Source: Henriciella sp.
GTDB taxonomy: Bacteria; Pseudomonadota; Alphaproteobacteria; Caulobacterales; Hyphomonadaceae
DNA length: 64,000 bases
NCBI GenBank assembly: GCA_021776655.1
Contig: JAJFFK010000002.1
Coordinates: forward strand, 1 to 64,000
Direction: 5' to 3'
In this document: one piece after another, positions 1-8,329 of the stretch
Layout of the letters: each line of letters begins with the position of its first letter
Numbering within the stretch: the stretch's first letter is position 1
Program-made: the position numbers and the translations under genes
Notes under the pieces: model-generated
Databases searched by the model: none
Seen by the model: the letters and a program-made list of their open reading frames with translations, nothing else
What the model was told of the DNA's origin: nothing

Positions 1-7
1 AAGGCGC

Positions 8-57
8 GGAACCCGCTTCGCGAAGCGTGCCCCGAAGGGGCTTAGCGCTTCGCAAAA
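8..57 (+). repeat. Dispersed repeat family A, partial copy
   Basis: The stretch carries the core GGAACCCGCTTCGC followed by a CGAAG...GCTTAGCGC block. The same core recurs near 40.8 kb and twice near 58 kb. This copy lacks the leading ACAGCCCTGAGCTTGGTTC block, which would lie outside the window. It overlaps the 3' end of the gene on the minus strand. Confidence 0.7.
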
Positions 58-488
58 CCAGAGCCCGGCTCGCACACCACTGGGTCCCGGATATGTGTTT
101 GCACACAGTCCGGGATGACAAGTTGAGTTGGGGTGAAAAAGTCGAGCGCCGCCGCGCCCAAAACCTTCGGCAAGATAATCCAGGCCTGCACGCCAAAACC
201 GGGCGCATAGGCCGCTTCAATCCGCCAGCGCCAGAGATCCCGGCTTTCGCCGGGAAGGCGGGTGGAGAGATAATATTCGTGTAAATGCGGATAGAGGCTC
301 GGCGTCCAGAGATCAGGGTCGTCGCCAATGTGGCGGATATGAACCCGGCCGGTCTCGTCGACGGTGACCAACACATCGCGCCCGGTCAGATCGCCCCAAA
401 GCGCGATACGCCAAAGCTGCCAGAAGACCCACGGCCAATAGAGAACCGGGACGTGTCTGTAGAGATGGGGTTGCAACGCAAAATCCAT
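42..488 (-). CDS. Uncharacterised Trp-rich protein, repeat-derived C-terminus
   Basis: I do not recognise a family. The 148-residue product is rich in tryptophan and tyrosine and begins with an aromatic stretch (LYWPWVFWQLWRIALW) that could lie at or in a membrane. The middle part is acidic with PHLHEYYLS. The last 28 or so residues are encoded by dispersed repeat DNA (CCGGGAC hairpin plus family A), so the original C-terminus was probably replaced or extended. An ATG start at 488 is the first in frame. An internal hairpin CCCGGC-TTTC-GCCGGG at 239-254 belongs to another small repeat type. It could also be a spurious ORF; the amino-acid make-up favours a real gene. Confidence 0.5.
   Translation of the reverse strand: MDFALQPHLYRHVPVLYWPWVFWQLWRIALWGDLTGRDVLVTVDETGRVHIRHIGDDPDLWTPSLYPHLHEYYLSTRLPGESRDLWRWRIEAAYAPGFGVQAWIILPKVLGAAALDFFTPTQLVIPDCVQTHIRDPVVCEPGSGFAKR
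85..115. repeat. Hairpin with TCCCGGA/TCCGGGA arms
   Basis: Outer arms TCCCGGA and TCCGGGA enclose an inner TGTG-TTTG-CACA hairpin. The flanking CCGGGATGAC is a common tail of intergenic repeats in alphaproteobacteria. It lies inside the last codons of the neighbouring minus-strand gene, so this gene end is made of repeat DNA. Confidence 0.6.
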
Positions 489-558
489 GGGCAGGAGTAT
501 AGGTCAGGGTCATAGGGGGGAGGATAAGTTTTTTTTCGCGCCCCCCCTAAAGCCCGCT

Positions 559-580
559 GATACCCGCGCAGGCGGGTATC
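559..580. repeat. Hairpin repeat GATACCCGC-GCAG-GCGGGTATC
   Basis: A perfect 9-bp stem with a four-base loop. A sister copy at 680-701 has the same arms except for paired changes, and two shorter relatives at 20300 and 20352 share the loop sequences GCAG and CTAC. Confidence 0.75.
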
Positions 581-679
581 CATCGCCTGCGGGTGCGCCT
601 AGGGTAATGGGCTGTTATCATTAGCATAACTCCCTGCACAGACACATCCCACATGCCGCTTGGCAAACCCCTCGCGATG

Positions 680-701
680 GATACCTGCCTACGCAGGTAT
701 C
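680..701. repeat. Hairpin repeat GATACCTGC-CTAC-GCAGGTATC
   Basis: A perfect 9-bp stem. Relative to the copy at 559-580 one C has become T in the left arm and the partner G has become A in the right arm, so pairing is kept. Confidence 0.75.
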
Positions 702-934
702 GGCGGAAAATAGGGGATTGAGCGTGGCGATACCCACCCCAACAGGTCTCACTTTACTCATCGGCGATTTTCTTCGAACACTTGAGCATCGATCATAATG
801 ATGACACCCTCGCCTCTGACTCTGTAGCGTCCCACCAGATGGCGGGCTCGCCACTAAGTGCAAGCAAATCTGCGTCCATCAAAATATCGCTATCAGAAAT
901 GCCAATAAATCGGCCGTCTGGAAAAATTTCAACC

Positions 935-1903
935 TCAAACCCCTGCCAACCAGTCCAGCAAGATCGCATTCACCTCGCCCGCGCGTTCTTGTTGAGTCCA
1001 GTGGCCGCAGCCTTCCAGCACGTGGACGCCCTGCAGGCCCGGCAGATGCGGCTTCATGTCGGTGACCACATCGCCGGGATACATTTTCAGCACCAGGTCT
1101 TCGCGACCGCCAATGAACAGGCTCGGCTGATGGATGCGTTTATCCTTTAGCGCGCTGAGATGGGCATGGTCGGCATAATGGTTGCGATAGCGGCCCAGCG
1201 GCCCACGAAAGCCGGAGACTTTGAACTGCGAGGCATAATAAGCGACATCCTGGTCTGACAACCACGCCAAGGGCATGTCCGGTTCCGGCAGGCGGTGCAG
1301 CAGCGTGTCACCATGTTTCTTGTCGACCGGCCACGTGCCATCCGGGGCATCGCCGCTAATCGCATAGTAGAATTTGCGGATCGTCGCGGCTGGATCGATT
1401 TCAAGTTCGGCTTCGGCAACACCCTCGTCCTGAAAATAGACCTGATAGAAAAACAGGCCACGCTTGGTGAAAAATTTCCGGAAAACTTCAATTGCCGGAT
1501 ATTGGCCCGGCGGCATATACGGCACGGACAGGCCCGCTACGGCCATGAATTGGTCCGGGTGTAACAGCGCACTATTCCACGCAATTGGCGCGCCCCAATC
1601 ATGGCCGATGACGGTGGCCGGGGCATCGGGCGACATGGCTTTTGCCAGACCGGCAATGTCAGCGGTGATTGTCTGCATCGAATAGGCGCTCGCCGCGTCT
1701 GGCTTATCAGAGCCGCCATAGCCGCGCACATCCGGCGCAGCGACCCGGTAACCAGCCGCCGCCAAAGCCTCAATCTGGTGGCGCCATGAGTACCAGCTTT
1801 CGGGGAAACCATGCACCAGAATAACCAATGGCCCAGCCTCTGGGCCATCAACCGCCACCCGCAACTGGATGCCATTGGTCTCTATCATCGTGAAATTTGC
1901 CAT
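935..1903 (-). CDS. Epoxide-hydrolase-like alpha/beta hydrolase
   Basis: The 322-residue protein is a soluble alpha/beta hydrolase of the epoxide hydrolase branch. The oxyanion motif HGFPESWYSWRHQ near residue 31 is typical of that branch. The nucleophile elbow is GHDWGA with an aspartate, as in epoxide hydrolases and haloalkane dehalogenases, followed by GGREDLV (acid) and GCGHWTQQE (histidine). Cap-domain tyrosines are present. The family opens epoxides by an alkyl-enzyme ester; the true substrate cannot be told. A lone gene with about 75 bases to the PilZ gene downstream of its neighbour. A haloalkane dehalogenase role is the main alternative; the HGFPES motif favours epoxide hydrolase. 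Confidence 0.88.
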   Translation of the reverse strand: MANFTMIETNGIQLRVAVDGPEAGPLVILVHGFPESWYSWRHQIEALAAAGYRVAAPDVRGYGGSDKPDAASAYSMQTITADIAGLAKAMSPDAPATVIGHDWGAPIAWNSALLHPDQFMAVAGLSVPYMPPGQYPAIEVFRKFFTKRGLFFYQVYFQDEGVAEAELEIDPAATIRKFYYAISGDAPDGTWPVDKKHGDTLLHRLPEPDMPLAWLSDQDVAYYASQFKVSGFRGPLGRYRNHYADHAHLSALKDKRIHQPSLFIGGREDLVLKMYPGDVVTDMKPHLPGLQGVHVLEGCGHWTQQERAGEVNAILLDWLAGV

Positions 1904-1980
1904 GCTGACTGTCTAGCGCGCGCCAAGGCTGCGGTCTAACCCTGCCGCCGGGGACATTTATTGGGATTTCTGAAGCGAGC

Positions 1981-2349
1981 CTAATCCGCTTTCGATGGCA
2001 CGAATTTGACACCAGCATCATAGGTGTTTTGCCAGACCACTTTCGCCATCCGGTTCAAACCGATCCGCCCAGCCTTGATCCGCACCATTGAAGGGAGGCA
2101 GACACGGCTGCGAAAGCGCAAACGCGCACCAGATTTTGAGACATTCAGGATCACCGCTTCACGTACATCGCCGCCATCCGAAATGATCCGGCAGACACAC
2201 CACAAATCCTTACGTGCGGCGCGGGTCATTGTGTCAATATTGTACGACCTTGTGGCGAGCGGCGCGATAGCGACCGAAGACGACCTTGCCCGATCAAGGT
2301 CAATCTTGTGTCCAGCCTTGCCAGAACGAGATGAAAACAGCGAACCCAT
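1981..2349 (-). CDS. PilZ-domain protein
   Basis: A small protein of 122 residues whose C-terminal two thirds match a PilZ domain, the c-di-GMP binding beta-barrel. Visible signs are a basic RAARK stretch before the first strand, the motif NVSKSGARLRF, and the closing VVWQNTYDAGVKF. The N-terminal 40 residues are not conserved-looking. A second ATG before TRAARKDL would give about 82 residues, a common length for single PilZ proteins, so the start is uncertain. It stands alone between two unrelated transcription units. Binding of c-di-GMP is likely but the basic motif is shorter than the textbook RxxxR. Confidence 0.75.
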   Translation of the reverse strand: MGSLFSSRSGKAGHKIDLDRARSSSVAIAPLATRSYNIDTMTRAARKDLWCVCRIISDGGDVREAVILNVSKSGARLRFRSRVCLPSMVRIKAGRIGLNRMAKVVWQNTYDAGVKFVPSKAD

Positions 2350-2484
2350 AGCTCAACCCGGTGTAATAACGATGCTATTTGCATATTAAGGGTTGAAAAC
2401 ATAAAAATATACTTAAGGTTGTATTCATGACCAAAACAGCACACTCCACCGACTATGAGTATCGCGATTGGTGTTCGGGCTGCT

Positions 2485-3693
2485 CTAGCCGGACTTCAAT
2501 TCGTCAAACGGCACTTTCTTATCGACCCGAACATCTTGCGGCAGGCCAAGCACGCGTTCAGCGATGATGTTCTTGAGAATCTCATCGGTGCCGCCTGCGA
2601 TACGGATTCCGGGTGCCCACATAAAACTCTGCTGAAACGCAGCCTCAACTGGCATCACGCTTTCATCGGTCATCAGGCCGTAATGGTCCTGCATCTCAAT
2701 CGCGGCATTGGAAATGTCCTGCAGCTGGTTGGCCGTGATGATCTTGCCGATCGAGTTTTCCGGCCCTGGCGTTTCACCGCGCGAGAGCGCCGTCATGGTG
2801 CGGAATTTCGTCAATTTATAGCCTTGCGCGGCGACATACCAATCGGCCAGATTCTGGCGGAAGGCCGCATCCGAGATCGCCCCTGATGCGCGTGCATAAT
2901 CCATGATCTCACGCCAGCCCGGCCCACCTGCACCGCCAACTGCGAGGCGTTCATTCATCAGCGTAACAATCGCGACGTTCCAGCCCTGCCCGACATCGCC
3001 GAGGCGATCACTGTCCTTGATCCGTACATCGGTGAAATAGACCTCGTTGAAATCACGCCCACCATTGGCCTGGTGGATCGGGCGCACGTCGACGCCCTCT
3101 TGATGCATGTCGACGATAAACATGGTCAGGCCTTTATGCTTGACCGCCTTGGGGTCTGTCCGGGTCAGAACAATACCAAAATCAGAGAATTGCGCGCCCG
3201 TGGTCCAGACTTTCTGGCCATTGATTACCCACTCGTCACCGTCTTTAACAGCGCGCATCTTCAAGCCCGCCACATCCGAGCCCGCAGACGGTTCAGAGAA
3301 CAGTTGGCACCAGATTTCGTCGCCGCTCAGCGACGGCTTCACATAACGCGCTTTATGCTCATCTGAGCCGAACGCGATGACCGTCGGCACGCACATGCCA
3401 AGCCCGATCGCCATTGGCCCAACCGGGGCATCAAATTTGCTCTCTTCCTGATTCCAGATCACTTGCTGCATCGGCGTACCGCCGCGCCCGCCTATTTCTT
3501 TCGGCCAGGTGATTTGCGCGTAACCATTGGCCGATTTCTTTGCTTGCCAATCTTTCGCCGCCACCAGGAATTCCTCGCGCGAAAAGCGTTTCGAGGCCGC
3601 AGGCTCCTCGCCTTTCAACTTCAAATGTTTAGCCAGAAACCCCCGCGCTTCGACCCGGAACGCTGCTTCGTCTTTTGTATCGTTGAAATCCAT
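2485..3693 (-). CDS. Acyl-CoA dehydrogenase, large-type subunit
   Basis: A 402-residue flavoprotein of the acyl-CoA dehydrogenase family, introducing the alpha-beta double bond into an acyl-CoA. Flavin and substrate motifs include CQLFSEPSAGSDVAG and WVINGQKVWTTGAQ. The C-terminus has GGTDEILKNIIAERVLGLP where typical fatty-acyl enzymes have YEGT, so the usual catalytic glutamate is absent there. A glutamate in MNERLAVGG could serve instead, as in isovaleryl-CoA dehydrogenase. The second gene of a pair: the partner dehydrogenase ends 15 bases upstream. Such pairs often form mixed complexes acting on steroid or branched acyl-CoAs; that is inference here. Confidence 0.92.
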   Translation of the reverse strand: MDFNDTKDEAAFRVEARGFLAKHLKLKGEEPAASKRFSREEFLVAAKDWQAKKSANGYAQITWPKEIGGRGGTPMQQVIWNQEESKFDAPVGPMAIGLGMCVPTVIAFGSDEHKARYVKPSLSGDEIWCQLFSEPSAGSDVAGLKMRAVKDGDEWVINGQKVWTTGAQFSDFGIVLTRTDPKAVKHKGLTMFIVDMHQEGVDVRPIHQANGGRDFNEVYFTDVRIKDSDRLGDVGQGWNVAIVTLMNERLAVGGAGGPGWREIMDYARASGAISDAAFRQNLADWYVAAQGYKLTKFRTMTALSRGETPGPENSIGKIITANQLQDISNAAIEMQDHYGLMTDESVMPVEAAFQQSFMWAPGIRIAGGTDEILKNIIAERVLGLPQDVRVDKKVPFDELKSG

Positions 3694-3708
3694 GTCTTGG
3701 TTCCTTTC

Positions 3709-4824
3709 CTAAGCCGCGTTCTTAAGGTCGAGCGCACTGACCAATTTCTCTTTCCATACACCCGGTGCGCCAGCCTGAACGCTGAGCAATTTTGCGCGGC
3801 GATAGAACAGGTGGCAATCAACTTCCCAAGTGAAGCCCATGCCACCATGGGTTTGGATATTTTCTTTTGACGCAAACCAAAATGCCTCACTCGCCGCCAG
3901 CCGTGAAGCCGCCGCCGCTTCTGGCAGCTCGCTGGCATTGGTTGAGAGCGCCCATGCCCCGTAATAGCAATTGGAACGGGCCACTTCGTTCTTGACATAC
4001 ATGTCGGACAACTTGTGCTTGATCGCCTGATTGCCACCAATCGGGCGGCCAAAGGCATAGCGGGTCTTGGCATAATCAGTTGCCATTTCGAGGCAGACCG
4101 AGGCGCCGCCTAGTTGTTCAAAAGCAAGCAGGACAGAGGCGCGGTCGAGGATCGCATCATTGTGGTTTGCACCGTCGCCAGCTTTGCCAACACGGGTTGC
4201 GGCGGCGCCGTCAAACACGATCTCGGCATGGCTGCGCGTCGGTTCCAATGTCTTGACCGTCCTGCGCGATACGCCCGCCGCATTGAGATCAACCAGCACC
4301 AGGCTAGCCCCCGATCCCTCTTTTGCCAGCACCAAGGCATGGGTGGCGATATCGCCGTCCGTAACCGGAATTTTCGTGCCGCGCAGTTTTGAGCCATCAA
4401 ACGCTACGGATAGTTTCGCCGGATCGGAGCTACCCGGTCCTTCGCTGAGCGCGTAGCAACCGATAACATCGCCGCTGGCGACGCCCGGCAGGATCGTCGC
4501 TTTTAGCTTTTCATCGCCTGCCAGCATCAGGCCCTCGGCAAAGAAATAGACCGAGCTGGCAAATGGCACCGGTGCCAGAGCGCGGCCCATCTCCTCGGCG
4601 AGAACACACAATTCCAGCGCGCCAAGCCCAAGTCCGCCATGCTCTTCCGGGATCGCCGCGCCGAGCCAGCCCATCTCTATAACCTTCTGCCAAAGCCCGG
4701 CATGATGGCTCATATTGTCATCGTCGAGCACTTCGCGGACATGCGCGGTGGTGCATTCAGCATTGAGGAATTTGCGAGCCTCATTACCGAGGAATTTCTG
4801 CTCTTCGGAAAAATCAAAATTCAT
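3709..4824 (-). CDS. Acyl-CoA dehydrogenase, small-type subunit
   Basis: A 371-residue acyl-CoA dehydrogenase relative, first gene of a two-gene unit. The N-terminal helical domain (FSEEQKFLGNEARKFL), the middle beta domain and the C-terminal QTHGGMGFTWEVDCHLFYRRAK motif are all seen. The YEGT glutamate is missing; a glutamate in FEQLGGA lies where isovaleryl-type enzymes keep theirs. It is shorter than stand-alone enzymes of about 380-400 residues, in keeping with being one half of a hetero-complex with the downstream gene. Upstream DNA between 4825 and 4997 is divergent promoter space shared with the next gene. Confidence 0.92.
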   Translation of the reverse strand: MNFDFSEEQKFLGNEARKFLNAECTTAHVREVLDDDNMSHHAGLWQKVIEMGWLGAAIPEEHGGLGLGALELCVLAEEMGRALAPVPFASSVYFFAEGLMLAGDEKLKATILPGVASGDVIGCYALSEGPGSSDPAKLSVAFDGSKLRGTKIPVTDGDIATHALVLAKEGSGASLVLVDLNAAGVSRRTVKTLEPTRSHAEIVFDGAAATRVGKAGDGANHNDAILDRASVLLAFEQLGGASVCLEMATDYAKTRYAFGRPIGGNQAIKHKLSDMYVKNEVARSNCYYGAWALSTNASELPEAAAASRLAASEAFWFASKENIQTHGGMGFTWEVDCHLFYRRAKLLSVQAGAPGVWKEKLVSALDLKNAA

Positions 4825-4997
4825 GGCCGCCCGGCCTCCCTGCTTTTGCCTTGTTACAAACAGAGTAGCCCTGTTGATGTTCGCAAAAAACCCGTCACCC
4901 CACGGAAGCTGTGTTGGCGTTAAGTGAAATTGAACAGACCCCGTTTACTGAGGTTCAAAGCATATCTGCCATGATGGCTGAAAGCGGAGAAATCACA

Positions 4998-5564
4998 ATG
5001 GCTAAAGCCCTTTTTCACAAAGCCCAGCGGGTCTTTGTAAAGCCCGTCGGAACTTACGCGCTGGTCGAAAAAGTCATCCCGCATTGGGTCAAGGGCATGG
5101 ATGAACCATTGCGCGTGACCTATGATGTTGGACTTGGCCGCGATTTCAGCGCTGGTGAACTGATCTCCGAAGATACAATGCGCGGGCACAGCGACGACCC
5201 TGACGAACTGTTGCTCGACCAGTGGTGCATACAGCGCCAGAATAATCGCTGGCAAGGTGATGGCGATAGTTCCCACCACCCCTATCCTGGAACATTTCCG
5301 GTTGTTCTGACCGATGAATGCAATTGGGGTGGCTGGCGAGTGCCGGGCGCTGAGTATAACCGCGACCCAGCCCGAATTGAGCACCAGGCCCGGATGATCG
5401 CCAATGCACCAGATCTGGTGCGCCTGTGCAAGACCCTGGTCGAAGCGGCCGAACGCAGCACTGATGAGCCTACCGAAGAGGTCAAAATGGCGCTCGCCAA
5501 GGCGCATACAATCCTGCGGCACATCTATGACGTGACCGACTACACCGCGCAGGCGGCTGAATAG
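4998..5564 (+). CDS. Conserved-looking protein of unknown function
   Basis: I do not recognise the family. The start at 4998 is chosen because GGAGA lies seven bases before it; the ORF track begins 29 codons earlier without a ribosome site. The product is about 188 residues, with no signal peptide or membrane segment. It has a charged middle (DDPDELLLDQW), a glycine/tryptophan patch (NWGGWRVPGAEYN) and a helical C-terminal third (ARMIANAPDLVRLCKTLVEAAE). It faces away from the dehydrogenase pair and is followed by pepN after 89 bases. No function is proposed. Confidence 0.75.
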   Translation: MAKALFHKAQRVFVKPVGTYALVEKVIPHWVKGMDEPLRVTYDVGLGRDFSAGELISEDTMRGHSDDPDELLLDQWCIQRQNNRWQGDGDSSHHPYPGTFPVVLTDECNWGGWRVPGAEYNRDPARIEHQARMIANAPDLVRLCKTLVEAAERSTDEPTEEVKMALAKAHTILRHIYDVTDYTAQAAE

Positions 5565-5653
5565 TCACAGGCGGCAACACCCGCCCACAAACTTGGATTG
5601 CAACCCATCACGAGATGGTTACATCTGCTGCCTGATCAGCAAATGAGGCTTCC

Positions 5654-8221
5654 ATGCGCACCGAGACACCGGTTCAAATAAAACTTGGCGAATACGCGCC
5701 CTATCCGTTCGAGATCGAAACCGTGGCTATGGATTTCGACCTGGCACCGGCAGCGACACGGGTCCGCACGCGCTTGCAGGTCACCCGCAAAGATCAGGGT
5801 GATATGGTGCTCGATGGCATCGGCCTGACACTGAGCGCGATCAAACTAGATGGCAAAACCCTCGCGCCGAGCGACTATGCCCAGACCGAAGAGACACTGA
5901 TCCTCAGTGACTTGCCCGACGCGTTTACGCTCGAGATTGATGTCACGATTGACCCATCAGCCAATACGGTCCTCTCGGGCCTGTATATATCAGGTGGTCG
6001 GTTTTGCACGCAATGCGAGAGTATCGGGTTTCGTCGCATCACCTATTGGCCCGATCGCCCGGATGTAATGAGCCGGTTCAAGGTCCGCATGGAGGCCGAT
6101 CAAGCCACCTATCCAATCCTGCTCTCAAACGGAACGCCGGGCGCAGCTGGAGCGGCTGGGGCCAAGCGGCACTTTGCCGAATGGGATGACCCCCATCCCA
6201 AACCGTCTTACTTGTTCGCCCTCTGCGCGGGTGATTACGACGTCTACCGTGACCAGTTTGAGACCATGTCTGGCAGGACGGTGGATCTGGCTGTGCATGT
6301 CGACAAGGGTGACGCCCCGCGTGCCGCCTGGGCGATGGAGAGCCTGAAAGCGTCAATGAAATGGGACGAGGATGTGTTCGCTCGTGAGTATGATCTTGGT
6401 GTGTTCAATATTGTTGCTGTGCGTGATTTCAATTTTGGCGCGATGGAGAATAAAGGCCTCAACGTCTTCAATTCGGCCTATGTCCTGGCTGATGAAATGA
6501 CTGCGACAGACGCCGATTTCGAAGCAATTGAGAGCATTGTCGGCCATGAATATTTCCACAATTGGACCGGCAACCGTATCACTTGCCGCGACTGGTTCCA
6601 GCTTTGCCTGAAAGAAGGCCTGACTGTGTTTCGTGATCAGGAGTTTTCCGCCGACATGCGCTCGCGCGCCGTGCAGCGGATCAAGGATGTTATCACCTTG
6701 CGCGCGCGCCAATTTGCCGAAGATGCCGGACCGCTGGCCCATCCGGTTCGCCCAGACAGTTATGCCAGTATCGACAATCTCTACACTGCCACAGTGTATG
6801 AAAAAGGTGCTGAACTAATCCGTATGCTGAAAACGATGATCGGTGATGAAGCTTTTGCGCGTGGCATGCAACTCTATTTCGAACGCCATGATGGCCACGC
6901 CACGACGATTGAGCATTTCTATGCCTGTTTCGAGGAGGCTAGCGGCCAGGACCTCGCCAATTTCCGGCGCTGGTATAGCCAGCCGGGCACGCCGACGATT
7001 ACCGCCGATGAGGTGTGGGATGAGGCGTCCGGAACTCTGACTGTCACGTTGACCCAATCCAATCCAGCAACCCCCGGCAATGATCACCCTGCTCCGCTAC
7101 CGATGCCACTCAAAGTCGCGGCCTTTAGTCCCAATGGCGACAAGACAGCTGATCTGACCTTGACCATAGACGGTGAAACAACCGTCTGGACTTTAACCGA
7201 TCAAACGGCTCGTCCGCTTCTGTCACTCAACCGCGCGTTTTCTGCCCCGGTGCGGCTGAAGCATCAGATTGACGATGAGACGCGCCTAGCGACTGCCCGT
7301 CTGGATGATGACGCCTTCAACACATTCGATGCTCTGCAGGCCCTGTTAAAGGCTGACATTCTGGCCTTGGCATATGGTGACAAGACAGCGCCAAATGCCG
7401 GTTTGATAGCAGCCGTGGCAAATGCAGTTCGTTCAAACGAGATGGACCCGGCATTTGCAGCTCTGCTAACGCGTTTACCCGATATTGGTGAGCTGTTTCT
7501 GGAGCACACGCCAGCCGATCCGGTGGCCCTGGAAGAGGCCCGCAAATTGGTGCAGCGCAATCTTGCCACAGCGCTGCACAAGGATGCCATTCGGATATTA
7601 TCTGCGCCGTCACCGCATCCGTTCAATCCGGGCGTTGAGCAGGCGGCGACCCGTAGCCTGCGCGCCACCATGATCTCTATGCTCGCAGCGCTTGGCACCG
7701 GTGATGCAAACGCCAAGCTAGCTGATCTCTTCGAAGCGGCGCCAAACATGACGGAGAGCCTCGCGACCTTGCGGGCACTCTGCCATACTGATGCGCCCGG
7801 AAAACACCAAGCAATTGCGCAATTTTCTGAGCGCTGGGTAGATAACCCTCTGGTCATGGACAAATGGTTTGCGGTTCTGGCGGCGACCGGCACGGCCGCA
7901 GATGTCGAAGCACTGACTCAACACCCCGGCTTTGACATGGGCAACCCGAACCGAGTGCGCTCGGTTATTGCTGTCTTCGCCATGCAGAACCTGGCGGCAT
8001 TTCATGCGCCGGATGGGTCTGGCTATGCCATAACAGCGAAAATCATTGCCGAGGCCGACAAACGCAATCCAGCTTTGGCGGCGCGCCTGTTACAAGCCTT
8101 CGAACAGTGGAAGCGGTTGGAGCCTCGTTCTCGCGCGGCTGCGAAAGCAACCCTGGATGCGCTGAAAGCCCAAGACCTGTCACGAAATGCAAGCGATATT
8201 GTCACCCGTGCACTGGGCTGA
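5654..8221 (+). CDS. pepN: Aminopeptidase N (M1 family)
   Basis: An 855-residue zinc aminopeptidase, close to the 870 of the E. coli enzyme. It removes N-terminal residues from peptides in the cytoplasm. The exopeptidase motif GAMENKGLNVFN sits near residue 262 and the zinc site HEYFH at residues 298-302, with the third ligand glutamate at 321 in CLKEGLTVF, the exact HEXXH-18-E spacing. The N-terminal beta domain and the long helical C-terminal domain are complete. The next gene, a PleC-like kinase, begins about 108 bases after the stop. Confidence 0.96.
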   Translation: MRTETPVQIKLGEYAPYPFEIETVAMDFDLAPAATRVRTRLQVTRKDQGDMVLDGIGLTLSAIKLDGKTLAPSDYAQTEETLILSDLPDAFTLEIDVTIDPSANTVLSGLYISGGRFCTQCESIGFRRITYWPDRPDVMSRFKVRMEADQATYPILLSNGTPGAAGAAGAKRHFAEWDDPHPKPSYLFALCAGDYDVYRDQFETMSGRTVDLAVHVDKGDAPRAAWAMESLKASMKWDEDVFAREYDLGVFNIVAVRDFNFGAMENKGLNVFNSAYVLADEMTATDADFEAIESIVGHEYFHNWTGNRITCRDWFQLCLKEGLTVFRDQEFSADMRSRAVQRIKDVITLRARQFAEDAGPLAHPVRPDSYASIDNLYTATVYEKGAELIRMLKTMIGDEAFARGMQLYFERHDGHATTIEHFYACFEEASGQDLANFRRWYSQPGTPTITADEVWDEASGTLTVTLTQSNPATPGNDHPAPLPMPLKVAAFSPNGDKTADLTLTIDGETTVWTLTDQTARPLLSLNRAFSAPVRLKHQIDDETRLATARLDDDAFNTFDALQALLKADILALAYGDKTAPNAGLIAAVANAVRSNEMDPAFAALLTRLPDIGELFLEHTPADPVALEEARKLVQRNLATALHKDAIRILSAPSPHPFNPGVEQAATRSLRATMISMLAALGTGDANAKLADLFEAAPNMTESLATLRALCHTDAPGKHQAIAQFSERWVDNPLVMDKWFAVLAATGTAADVEALTQHPGFDMGNPNRVRSVIAVFAMQNLAAFHAPDGSGYAITAKIIAEADKRNPALAARLLQAFEQWKRLEPRSRAAAKATLDALKAQDLSRNASDIVTRALG

Positions 8222-8250
8222 TTGCCAAGACAACCGAACAGGCCGAATGG

Positions 8251-8266
8251 TTAACCAATCTTGAAC
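8251..8266 (+). promoter_or_regulatory. CtrA-like box before the PleC-like kinase
   Basis: The sequence TTAACCAATCTTGAAC fits TTAA-N7-TTAAC with one mismatch, the binding motif of the cell-cycle regulator CtrA. It lies about 65 bases before the kinase start. The same eight bases TTAACCAA recur twice before the GIY-YIG gene at 39.2 kb. Support is motif similarity only. Confidence 0.3.
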
Positions 8267-8329
8267 CTTCCGGTCTGACACTGACCGGAGAGACGATGCG
8301 CCTTTCGGCGCGGTACGGGGCAGAATGCT

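Larger units (their letters stand above)
489..934. other. Gene-free stretch with two hairpin repeats
   Basis: No convincing gene is visible. The ORF of 782-1150 on the plus strand is the antisense of the following hydrolase. The stretch holds two short hairpins, listed separately, and a C-run followed by a T-run around 529-546 (ttttttttcgcgcccccc). Confidence 0.5.
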
